From contig NZ_JAODUA010000015.1 in the NCBI RefSeq assembly GCF_025399895.1, forward strand, positions 1-64,000: 64,000 bases of DNA. Direction: 5' to 3'. Positions 55,789 to 64,000 of the stretch are shown here, one piece after another; the first letter of the stretch is position 1, and the number at the start of each line of letters is the position of its first letter. The DNA is from Streptomyces sp. ASQP_92 (GTDB taxonomy: Bacteria; Actinomycetota; Actinomycetes; Streptomycetales; Streptomycetaceae). The notes beneath the pieces were generated by a model. That model had not been told where the DNA came from. It ran no database searches and was given only the letters and a program-made list of their open reading frames with translations. The position numbers were made by a program, and so were the translations under genes.

Positions 55789-57378
55789 TCAGACCCGCTG
55801 CGCGCGGTGGAGCAGGGTGTGCAGCCCATGCGGGCGCAGGGCCGCGCGGGCGGCGTTCGCGCCGGGGGCGCCGTGGACGCCGCCGCCGGGATGCGCGGCC
55901 GCCGAGGCGAGATACAGGCCCTTGATCGGGGTCTCGGGCCGTCCGGTTCCGGGCACGGGACGGAAGATCGCCTGTTGGTGCAGGGCGGTGGTGCCGTTGT
56001 TGATGGCGCCCAGGTGCAGGTTCTCGTTCATGGCCTGGAGGGTGGTGGGCGCCAGGATGCGCCGGGCGCGGATCAGCGCACGGAACCCCGGCGCGTACCG
56101 CTCGACCTGGGCCTCGACCCGATCAGCCATGGCCTCCTGCTCCCGGGCGTCCCACCGGCCCGTGATGCCGTCGGGGCCGGCGTCGGAGGTGATGTCCTGC
56201 GGCACATGCGTATAGGCCCACGCCGATTCCGTACCCGCCGGTGAGCGGCTGGGGTCCGCGGTGGTCATCTGGCCGAGCAGGACGAACGGGGCGCCGGGGA
56301 CCTGCCCCGTGGCGATCTCGGAGGCGAACCGGGACAGGCTGTCGACGCCGTCGGCGATGTGGACCGTTCCCGCTCCGGCCGCGCCGGGTGCCTCCCACGG
56401 CACGGGGCCCGACAGCGCCCAGTCGACCTTGAACGTCGCGAAGTCCCACTGGAAGCGCTCCAAGTCGCGCACCAAGCGCGACGGAAGGTGTTCCTCGCCC
56501 ACCAAGTCCCGGTAGAGGGCCGGCGCCGAGACATCGGCGAGCACCGCCCTGCGTGCGCCGATCGTCTCTCCGTGGGCTGTCACGACCCCGGTAGCCGCGC
56601 CGCCGCGTACGACCACGGAAGCGACGCGCTCCCCGCAGCGCACGGCGCCCCCGCGCTTCTCCAGGCGGCCGACCAGCGCCGCGGTCAGGGCGCGCGCGCC
56701 ACCCACCGGAACGGGGAAGCCGTGGCTCTGCCCGAGCATCGCCATCAGCCAGCCGAAGCCGCCGCTGACCGCCGACTCGGGGGCCAGGTCGGCGTGCAGG
56801 GCGCAGCCGGCCAGCAACAGCCGGCCCCCTTCTCCCGCGAACTCCTCCTCGCCCAGGCGCCGTACGGGCAGCACCAGGTTCCGGGCCAGCCGGAGGCCGC
56901 CGGGTGCCCGGAGTTTCGCCGCCAGCCGGAGCCCGGCGCGAACCGGCGGGAAGGGGGCGAACAGGGCCCGCACCATGTCCGGGCCCACCCGGCGCCACAT
57001 GTCGTACATGGACTGCCAGGCCTCGCCGTCGCGCGGCCCGAATTCCGTCAACCCGGCCGCGGTGTCCCGCACTTGGCGCTCCAGCACCGCACATCGGCCG
57101 TCGCTCAGCGGATGCGCCAGAACCCGCGGGGCATGGCTCCACCGCAGGCCTTCGGCCGCGAGGTCGAGGCGGTTCAGGACGGGGGAGGCGGCCGCCAGGG
57201 GATAGAAGGCGCTGAAGAGGTCCGAGACGTAGTCGGGATGGACACCGCGGTCGCTGCGGACCGCGCCGCCCGGTTCCTGCTGTGTCTCCAGGACCTCCAC
57301 GCTCCAGCCGGCGTCCGCCAGCACGTTCGCGGCCACCAGACCGTTGGGGCCGGCGCCGATCACCACCGCGTCAGGCAT
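55789..57378 (-). CDS. phytoene-desaturase-like FAD oxidoreductase
   Basis: A 529-residue flavoenzyme of the CrtI/PDS-like NAD(P)-binding Rossmann group. The dinucleotide motif V-V-I-G-A-G-P-N-G-L-V is at residues 5-15, followed by E-V-L-E-T-Q-Q-E-P-G-G-A-V-R. The long middle region has GHGFPVPVGGARALTAALVGRL-type sequence (here SHGFPVPVGGARAL), and the C-terminus ends GLYLASAAAHPGGGVHGAPGANAARAAL, the typical closing FAD contact of this group. It could desaturate or oxidise a hydrophobic substrate, but no carotenoid genes adjoin it. The start overlaps the SRPBCC gene by eight bases, so both are one unit. Confidence 0.88.
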   Translation of the reverse strand: MPDAVVIGAGPNGLVAANVLADAGWSVEVLETQQEPGGAVRSDRGVHPDYVSDLFSAFYPLAAASPVLNRLDLAAEGLRWSHAPRVLAHPLSDGRCAVLERQVRDTAAGLTEFGPRDGEAWQSMYDMWRRVGPDMVRALFAPFPPVRAGLRLAAKLRAPGGLRLARNLVLPVRRLGEEEFAGEGGRLLLAGCALHADLAPESAVSGGFGWLMAMLGQSHGFPVPVGGARALTAALVGRLEKRGGAVRCGERVASVVVRGGAATGVVTAHGETIGARRAVLADVSAPALYRDLVGEEHLPSRLVRDLERFQWDFATFKVDWALSGPVPWEAPGAAGAGTVHIADGVDSLSRFASEIATGQVPGAPFVLLGQMTTADPSRSPAGTESAWAYTHVPQDITSDAGPDGITGRWDAREQEAMADRVEAQVERYAPGFRALIRARRILAPTTLQAMNENLHLGAINNGTTALHQQAIFRPVPGTGRPETPIKGLYLASAAAHPGGGVHGAPGANAARAALRPHGLHTLLHRAQRV

Positions 57379-57829
57379 GGTGGGCCTCGGCGCCGGCGCG
57401 CTCGCCCTCGACGACCTTGGCCAGGCGCGCCAGCATGCCCCGGTGGCGCAGTTGGAGCAGGACCTCGGTGACGGGGTTGTGCAGCGTGCCGCCCAGGCCG
57501 CGCAGGGGGTGTTCGTCGCAGATGACCAGGGTGCCGTTCCCCCAGGGCCTGAGCTGGAGGAAGATCCGCGCGCTGCCGAGCGACTTGAAGCTCGCCTCCA
57601 GCTCCAGCTCCCGGCACGTCTCGCTGTGGCGGACGGTCGTCGTGCCGTCGCCCGACCATGGGCCCGCGCGGAGGGTGAAGCGAAGCCGCGAGCCGGTCTC
57701 GGGCCACGACCGGTCGATGGGCACGGACTTGTCCGGCCCCACCACCCAGTCCCCGTACCGCTCGGGATCGGAGAGCACCGCCCACACATCGGTAGGAGAG
57801 CGGTGGATCAGCTGATGGCGGATGGCCAT
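57371..57829 (-). CDS. SRPBCC (polyketide cyclase-like) protein
   Basis: A 152-residue START/Bet v1-fold protein with a deep hydrophobic pocket: MAIRHQLIHRSPTDVWAVLSDPERYGDWVVGPDKSVPID is the standard N-terminus, followed by strands ending LQLRPWGNGTLVICDEHPL and the long C-terminal helix NPVTEVLLQLRHRGMLARLAKVVEG. Such proteins bind or cyclise hydrophobic small molecules. It overlaps the oxidoreductase gene by eight bases and may present or store that enzyme's substrate (inference). Start ATG 57827-57829. Confidence 0.87.
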   Translation of the reverse strand: MAIRHQLIHRSPTDVWAVLSDPERYGDWVVGPDKSVPIDRSWPETGSRLRFTLRAGPWSGDGTTTVRHSETCRELELEASFKSLGSARIFLQLRPWGNGTLVICDEHPLRGLGGTLHNPVTEVLLQLRHRGMLARLAKVVEGERAGAEAHHA

Positions 57830-58194
57830 GAGAGGGGTCCTCCTTGGCGACGCGGGTGGTGGGGCCGGGTGCCCGCGCCTCGGGGTGCCAAACGCCCCTC
57901 ATCGGACACGCACGGCCCTCTCGACACTCAGGCCCATGGTGCGCGCCCCCGGGTGGGCCCGCATCCCGCGCCCCGCCCGGACGCTCCAGGCGGTGTTCCT
58001 CGTTCGCGGCAGGCGGTGGACCGTCGCCCACCGTGTGCGGCCGGTTCCTCACCCGACTGGCGGGGCCGGGCACCCGTCTCACCCAGGGTGCGTGGCCACA
58101 TGCCCCGCCTTCCACGTGCGGCGCCCCGCGACCCTCAACACACTGGGAGGAGGCGAAGAGGACGCCGCTCGTCCCGCACCGGAGGAGTTTCACC
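57830..58194. other. 365-base region upstream of the glycosyltransferase operon
   Basis: No believable gene lies here. It separates the divergent SRPBCC/oxidoreductase unit from the glycosyltransferase operon and should hold both promoters; no clear palindrome is visible. Confidence 0.4.
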
Positions 58195-59283
58195 GTGGCC
58201 GAACAACCCCCGTCCGTTCGTCCCCCCGTGGACATCCGGGTCGCATCCGTGCCGGCCGGCCATGTGTATGTGCGGCACTGCTCGGCGCCGGACGACGGCG
58301 TCGCACGGCTCAGGGACCCCCGGCCCAACGGCGCTCCCAGCACGTCGCAGCGCTGGTGGCCGCCCGTCATGCTCGACCCCGACTGGGTGAGCGCCCACCA
58401 CAAGGACTTCGACGTCTTCCATCTGCACTTCGGGTTCGACGCCCAGAGCCCCGCCCAGCTGACCGCCCTCGTGGACACCCTGCGGCGGCACGGCAAGCCG
58501 CTGGTGTACACGGTGCACGACCTGCGCAACCCCCATCAGCTCGACCCCGCCACCCACGACGCCGCGCTGAATGTGGTGATCCCGGCGGCCGACCAGCTCA
58601 TCACGCTCACCCCGGGCGCCGCCGAGGTCATCGGCCACCGCTGGAACCGCACGGCAGACGTCCTGCCCCACCCCCATGTGGTGGAACTGCCCCTGGTGGC
58701 CGGTCCCAGGCCCGTCCACGACCAGTTCCGGGTCGGCGTCCACGCCAAGAGCCTGCGGCCGAACATGGCCGTGCTGCCCGTCGTACGCGTACTCGCCGAC
58801 ACGCTCGCCGAGCTCGCGGACGCGGAGCTCCAGGTGAACATCCACCGCGAGGTCGCCGACCCGGCCTCCCCGGCCCACAACCCCCAAGTCATCGAAGAAC
58901 TCAGGAAGTTGGCACACCGGGGCCGACTCACCCTGACCATTCACGACTACTTCGACGACGAACAGCTGTGGGACTACCTGGCGTCCCTCGACCTGTCCGT
59001 GCTGCCCTACCTCTTCGGTACGCACTCGGGATGGCTGGAGGCATGCCACGACCTGGGCACCGCCGTCGCCGCCCCGGACTGCGGGTTCTACGCCCAGCAG
59101 CGCCCCTGTCTGACCTATGGGCACACCCAGCAGGGCGGTCTCGACGAGGAGTCCCTGCGCAAGGCCGTGCTGCGGGCGTACGAGGAGAGGCCGGCGCCCC
59201 GGGCCACCGAACACCACCGGGCACGGGAGCGTGCCGACCTCGCCGCCGCCCACCGCTCCCTCTACACCCGGCTGTTGCGATGA
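58195..59283 (+). CDS. glycosyltransferase (GT-B, family 4-like), first of four
   Basis: A 362-residue GT-B transferase that probably uses a nucleotide sugar. The N-terminal acceptor half includes DVFHLHFGFDAQSPAQLTALVDTLRRHGKPLVYTVHDLRNPH, with the H-L-H-F and T-V-H-D-L motifs of GT4 enzymes. The donor half has FRVGVHAKSLRPNMAVLPVVRVL, then LWDYLASLDLSVLPYLFGTHSGWLEACHDLGTAVAAPDCG, which replaces the usual E-x7-E donor motif with a related GTHSGWLEACHDLG loop. GTG 58195 has GGAGGAG seven bases upstream. Its stop overlaps the next start (ATGA). Acceptor unknown. Confidence 0.85.
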   Translation: MAEQPPSVRPPVDIRVASVPAGHVYVRHCSAPDDGVARLRDPRPNGAPSTSQRWWPPVMLDPDWVSAHHKDFDVFHLHFGFDAQSPAQLTALVDTLRRHGKPLVYTVHDLRNPHQLDPATHDAALNVVIPAADQLITLTPGAAEVIGHRWNRTADVLPHPHVVELPLVAGPRPVHDQFRVGVHAKSLRPNMAVLPVVRVLADTLAELADAELQVNIHREVADPASPAHNPQVIEELRKLAHRGRLTLTIHDYFDDEQLWDYLASLDLSVLPYLFGTHSGWLEACHDLGTAVAAPDCGFYAQQRPCLTYGHTQQGGLDEESLRKAVLRAYEERPAPRATEHHRARERADLAAAHRSLYTRLLR

Positions 59284-60347
59284 ACCCGCTGAGAGTGGCG
59301 CTGATCGCGTCCGCGCGCTTCCCCATCAACGAACCGTTCGCCGGCGGGCTCGAAGCCCACACCTGGGGGCTTGCCCATGCCCTGACCCGGCGCGGACACC
59401 AGGTGGAACTCTTCGCCGCACCCGGCTCCGACCCGGCACTCGAAGCACGCGAACTGCCCGTGCGGCGCGTGGTGTTGAGCTCGGCGGCCCGCTCCGACGC
59501 CAGCATGCCGAGCACCACGTGGATGGAGGAACACCACGCCTACCTCGGGCTGATGCTGGACCTGGCACGCGACGGCGAGCACCGCTTCGACGTGGTGCAC
59601 AACAACAGCCTCCACTATCTGCCCGTGGCGATGGCCTCGGCCCTGCGTGTTCCGGTGATCACCACCCTGCACACACCACCCACCCCATGGCTGGAGTCCG
59701 CCATCCAGAGCCATGACGCCTGCCCGGTCGTCTTCACCGCCGTCAGCGAGTTCACGGCCTTCGCCTGGCGGCCGACGGTGCCCGAGGCCCTGGTGGTGCG
59801 CAACGGCATCGACACCGACTTCTGGACGCCGGGCCCGGGCGGCTCCGATCTGGTGTGGTCGGGCCGCATCGTGCCGGAGAAGGGCCCCCACCTCGCCATC
59901 GGCGCGGCCCGCGCGGCCGGCGTACCGCTGAAGCTGGCGGGGCCCGTCTCCGACGAGCGGTACTTCGAGGAGGAGGTCGCCCCGCTGCTCGAAGACGGCG
60001 TGCAGTACATGGGCCACCTCGACCGCAAGGAGCTCGCCGAACTGCTTGGCACGTCCGCCGCCGCCCTGGTGACGCCGAGCTGGGACGAACCGTACGGCCT
60101 CGTGGTCGCCGAGGCGCTGGCCTGCGGCACACCCGTCTGCGGGTTCGATCGCGGCGCGCTGGCGGAGATCCTCACACCGGAATGCGGACTGCTCGCACCC
60201 CCGGGAGACGTCGCCGCCCTCGCCGCGCTCATCCCGCGGGCCATGCGGCTTGACCGCCGGGCCGCCCGGCGCAGGGCGGAGCTGTTCTGCTCGCTCCAGC
60301 ACACCGCCGACGCCTACACCACCTTGTACGAGCGGGTGACGAGGTGA
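59280..60347 (+). CDS. GT4 glycosyltransferase, second of four
   Basis: A 355-residue retaining GT-B transferase. The N-terminal Gly-rich loop is I-N-E-P-F-A-G-G-L-E-A-H-T-W. The acceptor half has FDVVHNNSLHYLPVA and ITTLHTPPTPWLES. The donor half has VRNGIDTDFWTP, LVWSGRIVPEKGPHLAIGAARAAG and the classic S-W-D-E-P-Y-G-L-V-V-A-E-A-L-A-C-G-T-P-V with its E-x7-E pair. The pattern is that of actinobacterial mannosyl- or glucosyltransferases of family 4. It overlaps the genes on both sides by four bases (ATGA and GTGA). Confidence 0.92.
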   Translation: MNPLRVALIASARFPINEPFAGGLEAHTWGLAHALTRRGHQVELFAAPGSDPALEARELPVRRVVLSSAARSDASMPSTTWMEEHHAYLGLMLDLARDGEHRFDVVHNNSLHYLPVAMASALRVPVITTLHTPPTPWLESAIQSHDACPVVFTAVSEFTAFAWRPTVPEALVVRNGIDTDFWTPGPGGSDLVWSGRIVPEKGPHLAIGAARAAGVPLKLAGPVSDERYFEEEVAPLLEDGVQYMGHLDRKELAELLGTSAAALVTPSWDEPYGLVVAEALACGTPVCGFDRGALAEILTPECGLLAPPGDVAALAALIPRAMRLDRRAARRRAELFCSLQHTADAYTTLYERVTR

Positions 60348-61363
60348 TCGGCTACTACGTCCACCACCAGGGCCGGGGCCATCTCCACCGCGCGCAGTGC
60401 ATCGCCGCCCGGATGGCGGGCCCGGTGACCGTCCTGTCCTCGCTGCCGCGGCCCGAGACATGGCGGGGCCCCTGGGTCGCTCTGCCCCCGGACACGGCGG
60501 ACGACCCGCTCGACCACACCGCCCGGGGCCGGCTGCACTGGGTACCCGTGCACCACCGGGGGCACCGCGAACGCATGGGGATCATCGCGGAGTGGATCAG
60601 ACGGGAGAATCCCGCGCTGTTCGTCAGCGACGTATCGGTGGAGGCCGCCACCATGGCGCGGCTCATGGGGATCCCGGTCGTCGTCGCGGCCATGCGCGGC
60701 GACCGCCGGGACAAGGCGCACCGCCTCGGCTACGACCTCGCGGACGCGCTGCTCGCACCCTGGCCGGCCACCCTGCCCGAGCCGGGCTGGCCCGCGCACT
60801 GGCACGCCAAGACCGTGCACACCGGGAGCATTTCGCGCTACGACGCCCGAGCGCGACCCACGGCCCGCGGCCACCGGGAACGTACCCGCGGCGACGTCGT
60901 GGTGATGCTCGGGGCGGGCGGCGCCGACGTCGGCTCAGCTCACCTGAGAGAAGCGGCCCTGGCCACCCCCGACTGGTCGTGGACCCTCCTCGGCGGCCCC
61001 GGAGCCCCCTGGGTGGAGGATCCCTGGCCGTTGCTGTGCCGCGCGGGCGTGGTCGTCACCCACGCCGGGCAGAACGCCGTCGCGGAGTGCGCGGCGGCGC
61101 GCGTGCCCACCATCGTCATCCCGCAGGACCGTCCGCACGGTGAACAGCACGCCACCGCAAGGGCGTTGAAGGCGGGGGACCTGGCCACCGTGCGGGACGC
61201 CTGGCCCAGTGCCGAGGAGTGGCCCGCGCTGCTCGCGGAAGCCGTCGCCCGGCCGGAGCGCTGGGGCAGCTGGTCGCACGGCGACGGCGCCGAGCGCGCG
61301 GCCCGGCTCCTCACCGACCTGGCCAACCGCGTTCCGGGGCGGTCCGCGTGCGCACCGCGGTGA
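60344..61363 (+). CDS. MurG/UGT-like glycosyltransferase, third of four
   Basis: A 339-residue GT-B protein that resembles the GT1/GT28 superfamily. It starts IGYYVHHQGRGHLHRAQCIAARM, a G-x-G-H-x-x-R-x nucleotide-binding pattern like that of MurG and of glycosyltransferases with a GHxxR loop. The C-terminal half has VVVMLGAGGADVGSAHL, WTLLGGP, CRAGVVVTHAGQNAVAECAAARVPTIVIPQDRPHGEQHATARAL, the conserved H-A-G-x-N-x-x-x-E and P-x-x-x-x-x-x-E-Q donor site. GTG 60344 overlaps the previous stop. Donor and acceptor are unknown. Confidence 0.87.
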   Translation: MIGYYVHHQGRGHLHRAQCIAARMAGPVTVLSSLPRPETWRGPWVALPPDTADDPLDHTARGRLHWVPVHHRGHRERMGIIAEWIRRENPALFVSDVSVEAATMARLMGIPVVVAAMRGDRRDKAHRLGYDLADALLAPWPATLPEPGWPAHWHAKTVHTGSISRYDARARPTARGHRERTRGDVVVMLGAGGADVGSAHLREAALATPDWSWTLLGGPGAPWVEDPWPLLCRAGVVVTHAGQNAVAECAAARVPTIVIPQDRPHGEQHATARALKAGDLATVRDAWPSAEEWPALLAEAVARPERWGSWSHGDGAERAARLLTDLANRVPGRSACAPR

Positions 61364-62163
61364 TCACGATCGCCGCCGGCCGGCACCGTCATCTGCTGCT
61401 CCAGCAGGACGGGCTCGCCCGGGGCGTGCGCACCCCCGATCAGTATGTGATCGTCGCCATGGACGACCCGGACATCGGCCCGCTCACCGCCGGCCGCGCA
61501 CCCGCACCCCACGTGCTCGACCTGCCGCTGACGGAGGGCCGCCTGCCGCTGGCCGCCGCCCGCAACGCGGGGGCCGCCCGGGCCCTCGAAGGCGGCGCCG
61601 ATCTGCTGGTCTTCCTCGACGTGGACTGCGTACCGGGCCCCACCCTCGTGGACCGCTACGCCCGGGTCGCCGAGGACGGCGCGCTGCTGTGCGGAACGGT
61701 CGCCTATCTGCCGCCCCCGCCGCCTGGGGGCTACGACCTCGACCTTCTCGCCGACCTGGCCCCGCCCCATCCGGCGCGGCCGGCCCCCGCCGACGCGGAG
61801 GTCCACCGCGCGGGAGACCCCCGCCTCTTCTGGTCACTGTCCTTCGCCCTCACCGCGCCCACCTGGAACCGCGTCGGCGGGTTCTGCGAGTCGTACTCCG
61901 GTTACGGAGGCGAGGACACCGACTTCTGCGCCACGGCCACGCGCCGGGGAGTGGATCTGTGGTGGGTGGGCGGCGCGCCCGCCTATCACCAGCACCATCC
62001 CACCCACGATCCACCCGTCCAGCACCTCGACGACATTCTGCGCAACGGGGCGCTCTACAAACGGCGTTGGGGAACCTGGCCCATGATCGGCTGGCTCCGC
62101 GCCTTCGAGGCGCTGGGCCTCGCCGTGCACGACCCGGCCCGTGACACCTGGCGCAAACGGTGA
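61348..62163 (+). CDS. GT2 glycosyltransferase, fourth of four
   Basis: A 271-residue GT-A transferase of family 2. VITIAAGRHRHLLLQQDGL opens the fold, LPLAAARNAGAARALEGGADLLVFLDVDCVPGPTLVDRY carries the D-x-D-like D-V-D metal motif, and FWSLSFALTAPTWNRVGGFCESYSGYGGEDTDFCATATRRGVDLWWVGGAPAYHQHH carries the G-G-E-D catalytic base region. Such enzymes often build polysaccharide or O-linked glycans. The GTG at 61348 overlaps the previous gene by 16 bases; its ribosome binding site is weak, so coupling is likely. A zinc alcohol dehydrogenase gene follows after 130 bases. Confidence 0.88.
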   Translation: MRTAVITIAAGRHRHLLLQQDGLARGVRTPDQYVIVAMDDPDIGPLTAGRAPAPHVLDLPLTEGRLPLAAARNAGAARALEGGADLLVFLDVDCVPGPTLVDRYARVAEDGALLCGTVAYLPPPPPGGYDLDLLADLAPPHPARPAPADAEVHRAGDPRLFWSLSFALTAPTWNRVGGFCESYSGYGGEDTDFCATATRRGVDLWWVGGAPAYHQHHPTHDPPVQHLDDILRNGALYKRRWGTWPMIGWLRAFEALGLAVHDPARDTWRKR

Positions 62164-62293
62164 GCCGGGGGCGCGGCCCGGCCCGTGAATCGACCGTCCC
62201 GACCGGTTCACCGCCCCCGCCGGGGGCACGCGCCCACCGAAGGCACGACGCGGATACGAGCTGTTCACGGCGGCACACCCACAAGGAGACGCG

Positions 62294-63478
62294 ATGAGGG
62301 CACTGACCTGGCACGGCAAGCGCGACGTACGCGTGGACACCGTGCCCGACCCCACCATCCGGGACGCGGACGACGTCATCGTCCAGGTGACGACGACCGG
62401 CCTGTGCGGGTCGGACCTCCACCTCTACGAGGTACTCGGCCCCTTCCTCGACCCGGGGGACATCCTGGGACACGAGCCCATGGGCATCGTCCAGGAGGTG
62501 GGCCCGGACGTCACCACGCTGAAGCCGGGGGACCGGGTGGTGATCCCCTTCAACGTCTCGTGCGGCACCTGCTTCATGTGCGACCAGGGTCTTCAGTCGC
62601 AGTGCGAGACCACCCAGGTACACGAACACGGCACCGGCGCCTCGCTGTTCGGCTACACCAAGCTCTACGGACAGGTGCCCGGCGGCCAGGCGCAGTACCT
62701 GCGGGTCCCGTTCGGGAACACGCTGCCCATCCGGGTGCCGCAGGGGCCCTCCGACGACCGCTTCGTCTATCTGTCCGACGTCCTGCCCACGGCATGGCAG
62801 GCGGTCGAGTACGCTGCCGTCCCGCCCGGAGGCAGCGTCGCCATCCTGGGCCTGGGGCCCATCGGCGACATGAGCGCCCGCATCGCGGCCCACCGCGGCG
62901 CCGGAACCGTCATCGGCATCGACCTCGTACCGGAGCGCCTGGAGCGGGCCCGCCGGCGCGGCATCCACACCCTCGACCTCCAGGAGTGCGGCGACCACCT
63001 CACCGACGCCGTCCGCGACCTCACCGGGGGCCGCGGACCCGACGCCGTCATCGACGCGGTGGGCATGGAGGCGCACGGCAGCCGGGTCGCGGCCGCGGCC
63101 CAGGGCATGACGTCCCTGCTGCCCGACGCGCTCGCCTCGGCCATGATGAAGCGCGCCGGAATCGACCGTCTCTCCGCGCTCTACACGGCGATCGACCTCG
63201 TCCGCAGGGGAGGGACGATCTCCGTCTCCGGCGTCTACGGCGGCGCCGCCGACCCGCTGCCCCTGCTGACCATGTTCGACAAGCAGCTCCAACTGCGCAT
63301 GGGCCAGGCCAACGTCCGCCGCTGGGTCGACGACATCCTCCCCCTCCTCACCGACGAAGACCCGTTGGGCGTCGACGACTTCGCGACGCACCGACTGACG
63401 TTGGAGCAGGCGCCCGACGCGTACGAGATGTTCCAGAAGAAGCGCGACGGCGCGGTCAAGGTGCTTTTCACGCCCTGA
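62294..63478 (+). CDS. zinc-dependent alcohol dehydrogenase (MDR, formaldehyde-dehydrogenase-like)
   Basis: A 394-residue medium-chain dehydrogenase. Catalytic zinc ligands are Cys in T-G-L-C-G-S-D-L-H and His in L-G-H-E-P-M-G; the structural zinc lobe is C-G-T-C-F-M-C-D-Q-G-L-Q-S-Q-C. The NAD site is G-L-G-P-I-G near residue 194 with D in VIGIDLVPERL, indicating NAD over NADP. Length and the inserted loop near residues 110-140 match the glutathione-independent formaldehyde dehydrogenase/FdhA-like group. AAGGAG precedes ATG 62294. It is the last gene before a terminator and may share transcription with the glycosyltransferase operon or be only a neighbour. Confidence 0.9.
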   Translation: MRALTWHGKRDVRVDTVPDPTIRDADDVIVQVTTTGLCGSDLHLYEVLGPFLDPGDILGHEPMGIVQEVGPDVTTLKPGDRVVIPFNVSCGTCFMCDQGLQSQCETTQVHEHGTGASLFGYTKLYGQVPGGQAQYLRVPFGNTLPIRVPQGPSDDRFVYLSDVLPTAWQAVEYAAVPPGGSVAILGLGPIGDMSARIAAHRGAGTVIGIDLVPERLERARRRGIHTLDLQECGDHLTDAVRDLTGGRGPDAVIDAVGMEAHGSRVAAAAQGMTSLLPDALASAMMKRAGIDRLSALYTAIDLVRRGGTISVSGVYGGAADPLPLLTMFDKQLQLRMGQANVRRWVDDILPLLTDEDPLGVDDFATHRLTLEQAPDAYEMFQKKRDGAVKVLFTP

Positions 63479-63485
63479 ACGCGCG

Positions 63486-63513
63486 CGCCCTGAACTCGCG
63501 GGAGTTCAGGGCG
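63486..63513. terminator. terminator hairpin between convergent genes
   Basis: Perfect 12-base arms CGCCCTGAACTC (63486-63497) and GAGTTCAGGGCG (63502-63513) with a four-base loop end transcription after the dehydrogenase gene. Confidence 0.85.
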
Positions 63514-63587
63514 AGTTGAGGCGCACAGGAAAGGGGTGGGTGTCGGCATCGGGAGATGTGGGCACCCACCCGGGCGTCGAGGGTGCC

Positions 63588-64000
63588 TCAGTCCGCGAGC
63601 GCCGTGATGCGGGCGCACTCTCGTACGACCGCCTCGAAGCTGTGGTGCTGACGGTGAATCTCGCGCTGGCGGTCGGCGCCGGTGCCCTGTTCGGTCAGCC
63701 GGGCCAGAGTGCGCCGGGCGCGGTCCAGGTCGCCGCTGTCGGACAGCGCGTCCTCGACGTGGGACAGGAGGGAGGCGACGACCTCCGACGCGGGCTTGTC
63801 CCGCATCGTGAGCGGGTCGACGAGGGAGCCGCCAAGGCCCGATCGGGCGGCCCGCCAGGACGCCAGGCGCAGCAGGCCCGCGCTCACCGGAGCCGGGGGC
63901 CGGCCGGCCCGCCAGTCCGCGGCGGCGGTCTCCACCAGGCCGCGGACGAGCGTGGCGATCAGCACGGTGGTGCTCGGCTGGAGACACACGTCCGCGACGC
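63588..64000 (-). CDS. carboxylate-amine ligase, YbdK/GCS2 type (partial, N-terminus beyond the window)
   Basis: The C-terminal 137 residues of a glutamate-cysteine-ligase-2-like enzyme, running off the right edge. The visible part starts in V-A-D-V-C-L-Q-P-S-T-T, where the family has the D-V-R-x-Q-P-T strand. It then runs LVRGLVETAAADWRAGRPPAPVSAGLLRLASWRAARSGLGGSLVDPLTM, the strongly conserved W-R-A-A-R-x-G-L segment that lies close to the active site. The end is EQGTGADRQREIHRQHHSFEAVVREC, as in other members. Such enzymes join an amino acid to a carboxylate using ATP; the exact substrates of actinobacterial members vary. Confidence 0.85.
   Translation of the reverse strand, partial: VADVCLQPSTTVLIATLVRGLVETAAADWRAGRPPAPVSAGLLRLASWRAARSGLGGSLVDPLTMRDKPASEVVASLLSHVEDALSDSGDLDRARRTLARLTEQGTGADRQREIHRQHHSFEAVVRECARITALAD

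Noticed and set aside
55789..57829. Carotenoid or polyketide pathway
   Set aside because: Only the desaturase-like and SRPBCC proteins are present; no synthase, cyclase or ketosynthase gene is near.
1..64000. CRISPR array, insertion sequence, integrase or phage genes
   Set aside because: No regularly spaced repeats, transposase motifs, or phage structural proteins were found by reading both strands.

Overview
The window looks like chromosome from a Streptomyces or very close relative. Base composition is very GC-rich, third codon positions are almost all G or C, GTG starts are common, and genes overlap as ATGA or GTGA. Typical Streptomyces families are present: a SigB/SigF-type sigma factor, CsbD, PRC-barrel proteins, DUF5133, a SARP regulator, secreted Tat and Sec enzymes. 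Only one clear in-frame TTA codon was found by eye (the metallo-beta-lactamase-fold gene at 2541). I see no insertion sequence, prophage, CRISPR array, rRNA or origin.

Layout. 1-9.3 kb: stress-associated small proteins (two near-identical 53-residue membrane proteins, CsbD, PRC-barrel and DUF2382 proteins), a secreted tripeptidyl-aminopeptidase-like protease, a lipoprotein, a SigB/F-type sigma factor and an initiator tRNA. 9.4-16.6 kb: small conserved proteins, a ROK repressor facing a large secreted lectin/Asp-box/F5-8C protein, and a LuxR-SARP fusion regulator. 16.7-23.1 kb: secreted hydrolases (an Ntn acylase, an esterase, an Endo H-like GH18) and a TetR/alpha-beta hydrolase divergent pair with two palindromic operators. 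23.5-30.2 kb: a degenerate EntE-like adenylation protein, a PPOX-fold protein, small membrane proteins and a two-component system. 30.2-35.4 kb: a three-gene formate-dehydrogenase-like operon (NrfD-type membrane subunit, FeS subunit, molybdopterin subunit). 35.5-43.1 kb: isochorismatase-fold hydrolase, DUF6381 and DUF1206 proteins, catalase, a Tat-exported L-glutamate-oxidase-like flavoenzyme and an Eis-like acetyltransferase. 43.2-48.9 kb: an orphan flavoprotein behind ArsR-like operators, a hemerythrin, a translationally coupled STAS-ANTAR pair opposite an apparently leaderless winged-helix regulator, and a FAD-Rieske fusion oxidoreductase. 49.1-57.8 kb: a second molybdopterin oxidoreductase that has lost its iron-sulfur ligands, a coupled His-rich helical protein, GH15 glucoamylase, a CBM48 mini-protein, a CBS protein, and a phytoene-desaturase-like oxidoreductase with a SRPBCC partner. 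58.2-63.5 kb: a tightly overlapping operon of four glycosyltransferases followed by a zinc alcohol dehydrogenase. The right edge cuts a YbdK-type carboxylate-amine ligase.

Taken together the window reads as a stress and redox accessory region: oxidative defence (catalase, hemerythrin, flavoproteins), two molybdenum enzymes, osmotic/general stress proteins and their regulators, plus secreted degradative enzymes. The least explained parts are the four-glycosyltransferase operon, the molybdoenzyme without an FeS cluster, the truncated adenylation protein, and an exact 21-base element placed upstream of both the sigma-factor gene and a DUF6381 gene.
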